This document shows positions 20,010 to 31,010 of a stretch of DNA of 64,000 nt, in pieces. The DNA lies in NCBI GenBank assembly GCA_029962745.1, contig CM057165.1, forward strand, positions 4,814,709-4,878,708. The letters run 5' to 3'. The notes below the pieces were generated by a model. That model saw nothing but the letters and a program-made list of their open reading frames with translations, made no database searches and had not been told where the DNA came from. The stretch is from Echinometra lucunter. Lineage: Eukaryota > Echinodermata > Echinoidea > Camarodonta > Echinometridae. The stretch's first letter is position 1. Every line of letters starts with the position of its first letter. The position numbers were made by a program, and so were the translations under genes.

Positions 20010-23000
20010 CTCCTTAGCTAGAATACATTACTTTATGAACGAATGCACCTACAGTTGAAATAATTGCAATGATATGAAACATTTTGGTTGATATGTAACC
20101 AAATTTCTTGAGTTGAATGAGAAACGATTGCTCACAAACTGTTTAAGTGCAGTGTCTTGTGCTGAAACATAAATCCATAATTAAAATTTGAAGTGCGTTA
20201 ATGTACTTAGAGCTGAAAATCATTCCTAATTACAGGACATTTTTGTTGAGTTATTCATTGCAATGAAGTTCTTCAGTTTCATGAGGAATGATTTGCTCAC
20301 AAAGTCTCTATTATACTAGCCTTCATTTTGAGTACAGTATCTTCTCAACTGAACTAGGATAGAAAACATAATCCTATATAACTAGGATATATGACAGGAA
20401 TATGTGCAGTTTAATAATGCGAATGATAATTATGACTCATTAGGTTACTGTAATGTATTTCTTTAGTTTAATGGGGAATAATTTTATGCCCACAAACTTC
20501 GAATGACCGGCCCCCTCCTCCGATCCTCCCAAGTACACTATCTTGCTTTTTTTCTTCTTTTTTCCGTGTGTGTATATGTTCTTCTCAAAAAGCGTTATAG
20601 AAGTCACTTTTTAAATATATTTACAGTTTTATATTTATCATTTATTAATGACGAAGCTAGAATTACCATTTTGCCTTAACAAAATATACTTCCTTATACG
20701 TGAAGCATACAGTAGCCATTTCACTGACTGTTTCTTACATGACGCACGATTTATTGGAATTTCCCTTTTTCTGGAAAGCTTAGGTACTTTTCTCTTTTAT
20801 ATTTGAAATTAGATTCGGATATAGCTGACTCAAACCACTATTCACGTGGAGGGTGACAAACTACTTTTAAGTTATTACTCTGCATTTTTTTTTTCACTTA
20901 TATTCTTTCTCTTCACCCCTTTTCTCATTCGTATTATGATAATCTCCTCGTTTAGTTTTATCATTTCCTTTTTTTCAGTTCTTTAGCCAAGAGATACAGA
21001 CACGCTCAATTACTCCATAAATTTGTGGTAAATACCTCTTTGAATCACGTGATTTATGCAAAATGTACAACAGTACTTTTTTCATGAAGTAACTAGATCG
21101 CTGCTCCATTATGAAAGCTGTTTAGTCACTAGTGATGTAATCAGAAAAATTGCGGATCGCATACCCGCCGAATTCATCACTTGGGCTTCCCAAGGCAGGA
21201 AATTGTGATGTACCATTTTCGCTTTTAATAGGATATATTCTATTTTTGATCAGTATACTGGTTTCTTCCTTTGTTGCCTTATTTTTTAATGTCTTTTTTA
21301 ATCGTTTCTGGCTGCATTCATTTGCTCGGCGATGGATATTTAATACTTCATGTATCTTCCAGCCCAACCCTTTATAGTCAATGTACAAGTCACCACCCTT
21401 ACACCAATCCTTTGTCTTTTACGAAATGCTAATTGGCATACAATTAATGTTTGGTGTAATAGGATGTCCCTAAAATTGAGAAAGGAAAGCCAACTCTATT
21501 AAGGACAAGTTATCAAATAATTCTAAATCATTTATTTGTGCTTTTTTGTATAAATGTATGTACATCTTCGAAGGCCTATTTTTTGTTTTTCTATGAAACC
21601 AGTTACATGATCAATAGATCACTCATGACTTATTTGAGACAATTCAAAGTGGCACTGTCAGAAATCATTTATCTACACAAATGGTTACTACATCTGGTTC
21701 ATGGGGGGGGGGGGGTTGTTTGTTTGTTTGTTTGCTTATATTTCTGCGTTCTAGATTAAATCGACATTACTTATATAATGACGTCATGTATAATTATAAC
21801 ATTGCAGTATACGATAAATATAATACAAAGGTATAAACAAACAGGAATACAGAGTGATTTTCATTATACAAAAGAGCTAAATTATGAGAACGCAGGAGAC
21901 CGCCATCGTGAGCTGTAAGGCTTGAAAAGGATGGCGGCCTCGGGTAAAAAGAAATTTCGTGACAACTCTTTATGACAATTGATCAAGCAGGAAATGATTT
22001 TGAATTATTTATGATTAGAAAAACACATCTTTTGAAAGTTCAAGCAAGTTTTTATATTAAAGATGCCAAAGAGTTATACCCTTAGATTATCAACCTCGTA
22101 AACTATATATTAGTTTCCTACAATTATTTCCCTCGAAAATATTCTTTATCATAATTCATATTTTGAAAAGAAAAAATATTTACAGGTAGTTGGTAGCTAT
22201 CATGTGTCGTTTTATGTTTGTAACACTTTTAAGAAGGGGATCAATGAAGTGAAATAGATATTTTCCTTTGGTAGCACAGGCCATAAGAGAACCATAAAAA
22301 TCTCATTTAATAAAGCGATACACGTAAGCTTTTGTGACATAGACTATTTAAAATTTGCAACCGGGTTTTTTAATGATGAAATTATAAGAAGATATATTGA
22401 CAGAAATAGAAAACTAATGTATCGCCAGGAGACCTTTGTCATTAATTTTGTGATACAGACTCTTTAAATTTGAAGGGATTTTGTTTCCTTTTTTTCGGTT
22501 TCACGAGACATGAATAGTCAGTTGACAAAGAATTCATCGATAGAAGAATGACATGATTAGATTCGTTGTTCATTCTAAATTACGAAGCCACTATATGAAA
22601 GCATAATATGCGATGTGAAACCCAGTTATGGAACTGGTTCGAAAGGCTGCTACAGCGTCCCTCGGCACCCTATAAATTATCAGCTCTTTTTTTAACGCAA
22701 AAGCGTGTTTGAAACCTTCATCTTTCGTGAGTTTTGTAATTGTATTTTAAAAGCTTGTTACGGCAAAACAGAGAACACAACTACCCCCCTTTTTAATAGA
22801 AAAATTAAAGGCACATCAAAACCTGATTCGGGAAATAAATGTGGTGTTTTTTTTTTTAATGTAGATATCTTATGATGGGGGCATAATTCACCCTGTCAGT
22901 TATCTCCTAATGAACTGATTTGATGGTTATTAAAGGCAGCATACCAGTAAATCTAATTATAAACTCTTTGTTGCATAAACTGAAGGTATTTAAGCAAGAT

Positions 23001-23514
23001 ATGAAGGGAAGTTTAGTCTGCTGGTATACAACTGTGACATCTCCCCGCATATATACATAACCGACCTATGTCAACCCCCTCTCTTCTTCTTCTCCTCCTC
23101 CTTCTTCTAAATCTTCTTTTTCTTCTTGTAGAATAATCTAACACCGACTAGAATCATTCATATGTAAACGAGCTGTAAATTATAGGGCACGTTATTCTTT
23201 AAAATGCCCCCTCCAACTTTACCGCCCAAGGACAGAATATAAAAGAAATTCATTTGCATATGTCGGAGCCAGTTTGTTTAGTACATTAAACAAACTGGGA
23301 ATACGTTAAACAAATCTATACATCCCTGTATAGATTTTTAAAAAACGATGCAAAGCCTTACATATTGATTCAATGAAATCATAACAGTGCTATCTATCCA
23401 TGTATTTTCTTGTTTACAATATCATTAATCCACTCTCCATGTTTGTAGTTTACAATGTTACTTAACTGTTATGTATTTTGTATTTTCATGTAGAATGATG
23501 TTTGTTTAATTGCA
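20010..23514. other. Intergenic sequence, little recognised
   Basis: AT-rich sequence with a poly-G run (21703-21714) and short pyrimidine tracts. I see no exon with supporting splice sites, except the weak minus-strand frame listed at 21122-21424. Confidence 0.45.
21122..21424 (-). other. Unassigned minus-strand open frame
   Basis: A frame of about 100 codons ends at a TAG (21122-21124). It is open upstream to about 21424 and reads KDWCKGGDLYIDYKGLGWK near its start and SPSDEFGGYAIRNFSDY near its end. The composition is more protein-like than the surrounding chance frames. There is no convincing acceptor with a pyrimidine tract, no recognised domain and no second exon. It could be a lone terminal exon, an old pseudogene or chance. 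Confidence 0.2.
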
Positions 23515-23620
23515 GGGCGCCTTTGGAAAGCATTTTTACAAAACTGAACAGGCCAACCCTGCAGTATAAAATAAAGAAAACAAAATGAATGTAAATAAAT
23601 AAATAAATAAATAAATAAAT
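23515..23620 (+). mobile_element. LINE-like 3' end with TAAA tail
   Basis: GCAGGGCGCCTTTGGAAAGCA ... CAGGCCAACCCTGCAGTATAAAATAAAG is followed by (TAAA)n. CAGGGCGCCTTTGGAAA/GGCCAACCCTG followed by an A-rich repeat is the type of 3' end seen on animal non-LTR elements. No reverse transcriptase sequence is left. Confidence 0.5.
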
Positions 23621-23630
23621 TCTTCTTCTT

Positions 23631-24130
23631 NNNNNNNNNNNNNNNNNNNNNNNNNNNNNNNNNNNNNNNNNNNNNNNNNNNNNNNNNNNNNNNNNNNNNN
23701 NNNNNNNNNNNNNNNNNNNNNNNNNNNNNNNNNNNNNNNNNNNNNNNNNNNNNNNNNNNNNNNNNNNNNNNNNNNNNNNNNNNNNNNNNNNNNNNNNNNN
23801 NNNNNNNNNNNNNNNNNNNNNNNNNNNNNNNNNNNNNNNNNNNNNNNNNNNNNNNNNNNNNNNNNNNNNNNNNNNNNNNNNNNNNNNNNNNNNNNNNNNN
23901 NNNNNNNNNNNNNNNNNNNNNNNNNNNNNNNNNNNNNNNNNNNNNNNNNNNNNNNNNNNNNNNNNNNNNNNNNNNNNNNNNNNNNNNNNNNNNNNNNNNN
24001 NNNNNNNNNNNNNNNNNNNNNNNNNNNNNNNNNNNNNNNNNNNNNNNNNNNNNNNNNNNNNNNNNNNNNNNNNNNNNNNNNNNNNNNNNNNNNNNNNNNN
24101 NNNNNNNNNNNNNNNNNNNNNNNNNNNNNN
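23631..24130. other. Assembly gap of 500 N
   Basis: Exactly 500 N. Both flanks are TCTTCTTCTT, so the gap sits inside a TTC/GAA microsatellite. The true length is unknown. Confidence 0.99.
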
Positions 24131-26188
24131 TCTTCTTCTTCTTCTTCTCCTCCTCCTCCTTCTTTCTCTCACTCTTCCCTATCTCTTCACCTAGCTTAAT
24201 TCTACTTTAACTTCCTACCTCTTTCTCTCTGCAATCGGTCTGTCCCACTCTCCGTCAGTTCTTTCTTTCCCTACCCCCCCCCCATGAAATTGCTTAAAGT
24301 TGGTCAAAGTTCAAACACATCAAATATATACCATATTTCTGGCATTTTACCCTGTACGTAAGTGTGCATCGGCAATTTTTTTTTCCTATTTATGATCCTT
24401 CCAAAGTATTGCTTTAATATCAATAAACATGATCGTTCTTTCAAAAGATCAATACCATTCCACGACTTGCAAATAGTATTCAAACAACAGATTATTACAA
24501 AATAATCTCATCCGCACTACGATATGTAAGGAAGCAGACTGCGCAAAACATAATTTGCATACTAATTCTATTACAAACAAAAAATGAAAATAAACGCTGA
24601 GAAACTTTGGTAAAATGAACCATTTACAAAACAAAATCTAAATTCTTTTCTATGAAATGTGTTTATGCTATGTACTTGTCCATAATCATGTCAGGCAACA
24701 TAACGTTTTCAAACAGTCATGGAATCTGAGTTTTTTGCATTTAGCTGAGAAAAATCTTTTCTTACAGCAAATAAGAGTTGTTATGACATCCAATCATGCC
24801 GAACAAGTTATTCTGCTTTGTGAGTTTTGACCTTTATAATGGTCTTATAGAACAACGATGGTTGCATCGACAATTCGCTCGGCACTTTAATCGTCAGCGT
24901 CAACCCGTGCTATTTTTCTCCCGCATTTCTTGTATTTTTTCACTACTTGAATTTGTCACAGCAAAATTTGGACATATCCCTGATCAAACTAAGAGCTGGA
25001 AGGTGTTGGTAGGGGGTTTGGCTGCCATAATGCTATCATACCATTGCCTTCTCTATAAAAGATTATATAATATCCGATTTCCCCAATATTGTTATCAAGA
25101 ATTCACGTGCACGTATCAATGTATGGGTATTAGAATTGTACCCGCAAAATTCTACAAGCGTAACAAGGCGTCGCCAGGACGTGGGGTTGGGTTTGGGGGG
25201 GGGGGGGGCGGACTAAGAATGAAATCCGTTCTGGGCGTTTTGACTAGATTGGACCTCCATCTTATAAAACCCTCGCTGCAACCTTATTATACCCCAAGAT
25301 TTGGAAATAGAAGGGGCGCAAACGGCAAATTTGAATATAGAAGGGGAGCAGACAACAATTTTCTTAGATAAAGCTATATTAATATGCATGTTTAATGTGC
25401 GATTCTCAAAAAATAACGGGGGCGCACGCCTTTTAGCTCCCGCCTGGATCCGCCACTGAAACCCTCAGACGAAATATCGACCGAACTCCTAACCCTCAAG
25501 ATCCGTATGGGAAAACTCCCACACTCCTGCGGGGGATAGAGAAGGGAAGTGAAATCCCTTATTGGAGATATACCTCATTCGAAATTGTAAAAACGCTTTT
25601 TTTTTTTCTTCTTGGAAAATATATATCTATTTGGCCCTGGTCGAGAAATCCTCTTAACCCTATAGGCAATTTCAAAATATATGTTTTACCTTTGGGCAAA
25701 TTTTGCCCCATCCTCCTTTAAAAAAAAAGTTTCTGGCGACGCCCTTTATCCTAGACTTGCGTCATATCTGAACTTGGTATGGTGCTTTCATTATTAACAT
25801 TTCGTCAAGATTTCCACGGAAAGGAAATGATTTTAGCGTCAATAAATTTTTATTATTTCTAATTATACACAGAAGATACAACTCCTGCAGTTTTCTTTCC
25901 ATAGTTTGAGCAGAGAAACGTGACTGTTTGCCCTGTTTTGAGGTAGATTTTTTTTTTGGCAAAATGTAAATTGACAAATGAACCATTTTAAAGATGACCA
26001 GGCTAGGGTTGAAACTAAATTATTTTTGTTTGATACTTAGCTCTCGATCGACTATGCATGCTGTATGATGTGTTAAACTGAACTACAACCACCCTCAGTA
26101 ACAAACCGAGATTGGAAGCAGATGGAATTGTTTAAATGATGGTTAAACAGGATTCATTTTCAGTCAAATCAAAGTTGATCTTATTACA
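24131..26188. other. Intergenic, no gene supported
   Basis: TTC repeat tail at the start, then AT-rich sequence. Around 25150-25460 the sequence (poly-G run, GAAGGGGCGCAAACGGC/GAAGGGGAGCAGAC copies, CCCGCCTGGATCCGCCACTGAAAC) looks like a decayed interspersed repeat. A 191-codon plus-strand frame (24796-25371) runs into that repeat and has no domain, so I do not call it a gene. Confidence 0.5.
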
Positions 26189-26604
26189 TTAACCCATTCG
26201 TGACAGGAATTATTTAAAGCCTAATTTGATCAGCTTTTATTCTCCAAATTGGCAACACCAACATTTTTATTTTATTGGTACCTTTTTCCTATAAAACGTC
26301 ATGTATTTGAAACGAATATAAATTGACAGAAATTATGATTAGAGGTCAAAAATTTGCCAATTTGCAGGGGAAAACAGTGATTCTAAACTTTCTATCACAT
26401 TGCCAATTCAAGGATTTTAATGCTTATTTTCCTTTAAAAAAATTTCAGCATCAAACAACGAATATTAACGCAACCAAAATGGGCACAGTTTGTGTAGAAT
26501 TTTTTGCTCTTTCTGCTCATGTATTTGGTATGATTTTTAGGACTCTGCATCAAAAGTTATTAGGTCAAACCACAAAATGTGGACCTCTGTCACGAATGGG
26601 TTAA
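26189..26604 (+). mobile_element. TTAA element (piggyBac-type MITE), copy 2
   Basis: TTAA-CCCATTCGTGACAGGAATT ... CTGTCACGAATGGG-TTAA, 416 bp with intact TTAA on both sides. A 93-codon frame (26323-26604) runs through the right inverted end. Subterminal AAATTGGCAA and TTGCCAATTT motifs are mirrored. Confidence 0.9.
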
Positions 26605-26774
26605 ATAAGATCCCATCTGATGTTTTTATCAATTTGTAGTAAATCGAATAAATTAAAGAAAGAAAAATTGTTTGAAAGAATGAAAATCAAAAGAAATTAC
26701 ACTAAATCATTCATATTAACTAAATCGAATTGAATTAAATAAACTTATTCAACAGAAGTCAGATTGATCAAAAT

Positions 26775-26802
26775 GAGGGAAATGAGAGAGAAAGAAAGAG
26801 GA

Positions 26803-26845
<43 letters not shown>

Positions 26846-26846
26846 C
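26775..26846. repeat. GA microsatellite with poly-G
   Basis: GAGAGA run (about 26800-26834) followed by a run of G. Confidence 0.8.
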
Positions 26847-27289
26847 AAAATAGGCCTATTCAGACAATAGAGTGCGATTATGTTATTTGAAGCGTAGCTA
26901 TCAACATGATCAAAGAAGGGGTATGCGGGCTGTTATAAGGCCAATGCTCAGAAGTGTAACTGTTAGTACAAAATAATGGAAAATGAAGTTATTCAGATTT
27001 CGATGGGGGGGGGGGGGGGAACAATTTTTTTTCACTTTTCTTTAATTTCCTCACTATTTCAGTTTAAAAGTTTGAAGTGTGATTACCCTTCTGATGAACT
27101 CGACGTGACTTGATACAGAGGAGTGTGCCCGCATGCTTGAAGATTGGCATTTGAATGAACTTTCCGAATGTGCTTAACAAAAGGACATGACTGTAGTCAC
27201 CCACTTTTAATGTTCTGATGGTTCTCGAAACTGAAAGAAAGTTACAAAATAATTCAAAAGCAGTGGCGGCGATTTCATGTTACGAGTGG

Positions 27290-27490
27290 GGGGTGAGGGG
27301 CGGAAACACCGAAGGCTAACGACGAAAATCTGTTTCGAGGAGTGGACGGGGAGGGGGGGGGGGGTGATCGAAATATTTTGCCGATATTTGTTACTCACAC
27401 TGAGTATACACATCCCCTCACCCGCCTGCATACACCCACATATTTTTTCTTTCATTTTAAGAGCGAGCGAAGCGAGCGAGCAAAAAAAAA
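27290..27490. repeat. Dispersed repeat, copy 2 (GAGGAGTGG...GAGCGAGCGAG)
   Basis: It has the same block order as 688-850: GAGGAGTGGACGGGG, GATCGA, CCCCTCACCCGCCTGCA and GAGCGAGCGAGC followed by poly-A. Confidence 0.5.
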
Positions 27491-27696
27491 AACCGCTTCT
27501 TGATATACTAGTAATAAAGGAAGCCTTATTTTGCCATCAAAATACACTCAAGGCCTATAGGATGTTTCAGTGTTGGGCCAATATTTGGTAGCCTCACTCA
27601 AATAGAAAATAGAGATATTAAGCTTTAAAAATCGAGGGGGGGGGGACACGTCCGACCGGATCACAGCCTATATGTTAAAAAGACTATACTTAAGTA

Positions 27697-28020
27697 AAGA
27701 TGATGATGTTGATGATCATCATGAAGATGGTGATGACGATGATGATGATAATGGTGATAATCTTGATCATGATATGATAATGATTATATTTTGCAGGTGA
27801 TGCGGTGATGGTGGGTTCATGATATTTGTGGGGATGGTTTAATGGTGGTGGTGGTGGTGGTGTAATGATAAAAATCCGCATGATCATGATCATGATGAGT
27901 TCATGGTGATAATGATAATGATTATGATGATGATGATGATGATAATGATGGTGTTGACGATGATGTTGATGATGATGATGATTTTGATAAATATGATGAT
28001 GATGATGATGCATGTACCAT
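27697..28020. repeat. GAT/GGT trinucleotide repeat region
   Basis: Interrupted GATGAT, GGTGGT and GATAAT runs. The histidine-rich frames on the other strand are by-products. Confidence 0.9.
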
Positions 28021-28049
28021 GCAAGTTTTTTTTTTATTCTGACCTATCT

Positions 28050-28116
28050 CTCTATATATTTTCTTTAAGCGCATAGGGACTTTCTTATGTAAGTGATATG
28101 CGCTACATAAGTAACG

Positions 28117-28163
<47 letters not shown>

Positions 28164-28165
28164 CA
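28050..28165 (+). mobile_element. L2-like LINE 3' terminus
   Basis: TTTAAGCGCATAGGGACTTTCTTATG ... TGATATGCGCTACATAAGTAACG is followed by (TTATTA)n to about 28161. The GCGCATA/TATGCGC pair can form a hairpin just before the tail. It matches the end of the minus-strand LINE copy at 11519-11600. Confidence 0.75.
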
Positions 28166-28310
28166 TAATCATCATCATCATCATCATGATTTTGATGAAT
28201 GTGAGGAGGATATGATGTTGATGATGGTGATGATGATGATAATGATGATTATGACGATGGTATTTGTTGTTGTGGTGGTGGTGGTGGTGGTGGTGGTGGT
28301 GGTGATGCCT
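28160..28310. repeat. CAT/GATGAT and GGTGGT microsatellites
   Basis: Runs of ATC, GATGATG and (GTG)n follow the LINE tail. Confidence 0.9.
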
Positions 28311-28559
28311 GATTGGGGTGATGGTGGGCATTATAAACTTGTTAGGTAGTATACCCTGTGTAGAGGAATGATGTGCATTTTGTTATGTCTTTGGATTTGC
28401 ATCTGTTGGCACTTTGAATTTTCCGATCCCCAGTTTTAAGGTACCCGGTACCCCGTTTTTTTTTGTTGTTGCCCATTTTACTAAGTCAACAAAAGAAAAG
28501 CAAAGACATCGTCGTCTACCAAATTAACAGTCTCGCTTTTTTAATTCATCATAGCTAAT

Positions 28560-29117
28560 AATCCTAATAGATAAGCTAAACGCTCTTGGGGTTTTCCATA
28601 CTTATCTAATAATCTGATTACCATATCGAAAACATACCGATCGTCAAACAGCCAATCATAAAGGATTATCCTTGGAAGTCATAAATATTCATCAGCCCAA
28701 GCCACAGACTTCCTGCGGTTTCCTAACATTACCAGCAAGAAATGGTGAAGCCAAGAATTGCCCAACATCGACAAACTCATGCATTGTTCAACATAGCATG
28801 ATGTAATGATCATGCCGCGAGAGGCGCGGCTTATGAATATGTATGAGGTGAAGCTAATTAAACTCCAAACACTACCATCACATATGAAAATTCCAAGATC
28901 TTGTTCTGGTATAAGAAGGAGCGAGATGAACAAGGGTGTTGTCTTTATTTCTTTCAACACTGCGACAAGAGGGCTATCATCTGGATCAGATATACCTTCT
29001 GGGTAGTTCCGAAACAGTTCTTGTTCCTTCCAGACAGTTCCAGTTCCTGATCAGAGCTTTTTACAAGGGATCTAGAACCGAGCAGCGCTGTGCTACAGGC
29101 TACAGAAAGAAACAGAG
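28560..29117 (+). promoter_or_regulatory. Possible distal promoter and non-coding exon
   Basis: Unlike its surroundings, this stretch is not repeat-like. It holds GATAAG (about 28571), CCAAT, GGATTA (Otx-type), TTCCTGCGGTTT (Ets/Runx-type, about 28710) and TATAAGAAG (about 28910). A possible exon then ends at ACAGAG|GTAAAT (donor 28118+1000, i.e. 29118). It could be a far 5' exon of the PKS gene, a regulatory element or chance. The closer TATA box at 36661 is the simpler PKS promoter. Confidence 0.2.
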
Positions 29118-30306
29118 GTAAATCTCCTTCACAATAGAATTGTATTTACGAATTCAGTAAAATGTCAGAGTAAATGTTTGTGATGGTTTGCGAAATGCAT
29201 AAAGGTGACTTTCTTCAAAATAGCATTTTCATTTAAGAATTGAGTTTATTTCCTGAAATTTTCGAGAATAAACAGCGTCTTCAAATGTATTTTGCATATT
29301 TCCTCGTTGGAATTGAGTGATCGAAATTTTGGGGACAGTTAACCAGAAGGCATTAAAACATATAGATTTGAAATGTAGCGATCGTTCTTAAAGAAAATCC
29401 GCAATGTTGATGTTTTTTTCTCTTTATCTCTTTTCTTTTTTTTTTACTGGGAAGAGTAGGCAAAACAGCATTTTTTCCCTTGAAGAGGGGGAGGAGGGCA
29501 TATCTATCCAATATCTTATGGAATGTATTAAAGGTGGCATTTTCGTGAAATGAAAAAACTATTGAGACTTTCTCTTAATTTTCTAAAAAGATGATTAACT
29601 TAGCAGTGACTTTATCTCTAGTATGTTTTATTCAGAGTCAAAAAATAATGTCACATAATTCATTAACCTTATTTTTGTTTTACTGTAAGGTCAAGTGAAA
29701 GTGATTCTTAGTTTTTCGTTCGGATATTTTCAAACTGAGGAGGAGGAGGAGGGAGTTTCATGTTATTTGCCATTTAATATTTATCTTGTACATAAAAATG
29801 CTATTTGGTCTACTTTGAAATATTAAAAAAAAAAAACTTTTTTATTTATGCACTTAAGAGGCTAGACACAAAGTCATAATCAGATAATGATAATATTATC
29901 GGAAGTATTTCTAGCTTAATTGAATTCGAACAAAAATATTACAAATATTTTCCACCTCCGTCATGTTCGTAGAGATAAAAAAGACATAACAATCCTAATG
30001 TCAAAAGCCTTAGCTTACACAAGAAAATCGATAACTTCAAAACACGAATTAATTGTTTTATCAAAATTTGATCCTTTTTAAAGAAATTAGTGTCAACCAT
30101 TACACTTTCATTTTTTTCTTCAAATTTTACAAGACATTTAGTCCTGCTGCTTATATTTTCATTGAATTTAAACATTATTTTGTTGATGTAAGAATCTGAA
30201 ATCGTTCCACATCAGGAATTCGTGTATTTAGATATTGTGATCAATACTGAACCGCCTAAATGTAACTGTCTATTTTATTTGCAAATTATTTCTAATGCAA
30301 ATCAAA
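29118..30306. other. No feature recognised
   Basis: AT-rich intergenic sequence without an exon or repeat family that I recognise. Confidence 0.5.
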
Positions 30307-31010
30307 CTCTCTAAAAACTAAAATGTTAATTCATCATTTAAAAGGGTCGAGGAGTCACTACATTTTAAAAATGGTAGATTAACACTTTGAACATGCTGGA
30401 ATTACAACCTTTATAGTGCTGGATCCAGCATATTAAAAGTGTAAATATATCAAATCTTATACATATTATTCTCCATATTATGTGAGTGTGTTTTCTCTCT
30501 CCCTCCTCTATCTATTTTTTCAAAAATGGGACAGAAAATGAGATGTGCGCTGCCTTGTATTTGCCATGTATGTTCTAGTCCAACCAACTCAATACTTTTT
30601 TATATCCTGCTATTCTTATGTTTACAAACTCACGCTGATTTGTATTGTTATTCGTGTAACATCACATAATACAAATGCCACCCTCTTCATTTCCACTATA
30701 ATCCTCTCTGTCTTTATCTCCACCTTATTTCATTCATTCCATTTAACGTAGAACAATGTTTGAGTATTGTATTTCATGTTCTAAGTATTGTATTTTGTCT
30801 TCGGCGACCCCAACACAAGCTACGCTTTTCGGGTGTTCGCCACCTTCTCTGTTTGCTGTATTATTTATTGCAATTTTGTATTTTATATTGTTTTTGACTC
30901 AGAAGGAAATAATTGTGAATTCAATAGAATAGAATAAATATACCATTTTGAAAATGTAGTCACTCCTCTGCCTTTTTAAATGGTGATTTAACATTTTAGT
31001 TTTTAGAGTG
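30307..31010. mobile_element. Fold-back element, CTCTAAAAACTAAAATGTTAA ends
   Basis: The left arm CTCTAAAAACTAAAATGTTAATTCATCATTTAAAA..GAGGAGTCACTACATTTT is mirrored near 30943-31010. The arms are about 70 bp. The 570-bp interior contains a LINE-like 3' end (about 30540-30945: GGCGACCCCAACACAAGCTACGC, then GAATAGAATAAA), so the element seems to host a second insertion. Confidence 0.7.

Noticed and set aside
23486..24172. 228-codon frame on the minus strand
   Set aside because: It spans the 500-N assembly gap; the open frame is made of N and a TTC repeat.
24796..25371. 191-codon plus-strand frame
   Set aside because: It runs through a poly-G tract into a decayed interspersed repeat with internal copies (RRGA). 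No domain, no splice support.
26323..26604. 93-codon frame as a host gene
   Set aside because: It lies wholly inside a TTAA element and recurs at 58402 and 61618 (minus), so it is repeat-borne.
27690..28349. Histidine-, isoleucine- and tyrosine-rich frames on both strands
   Set aside because: They translate trinucleotide repeats (GAT, GGT, TTA) and have no coding meaning.
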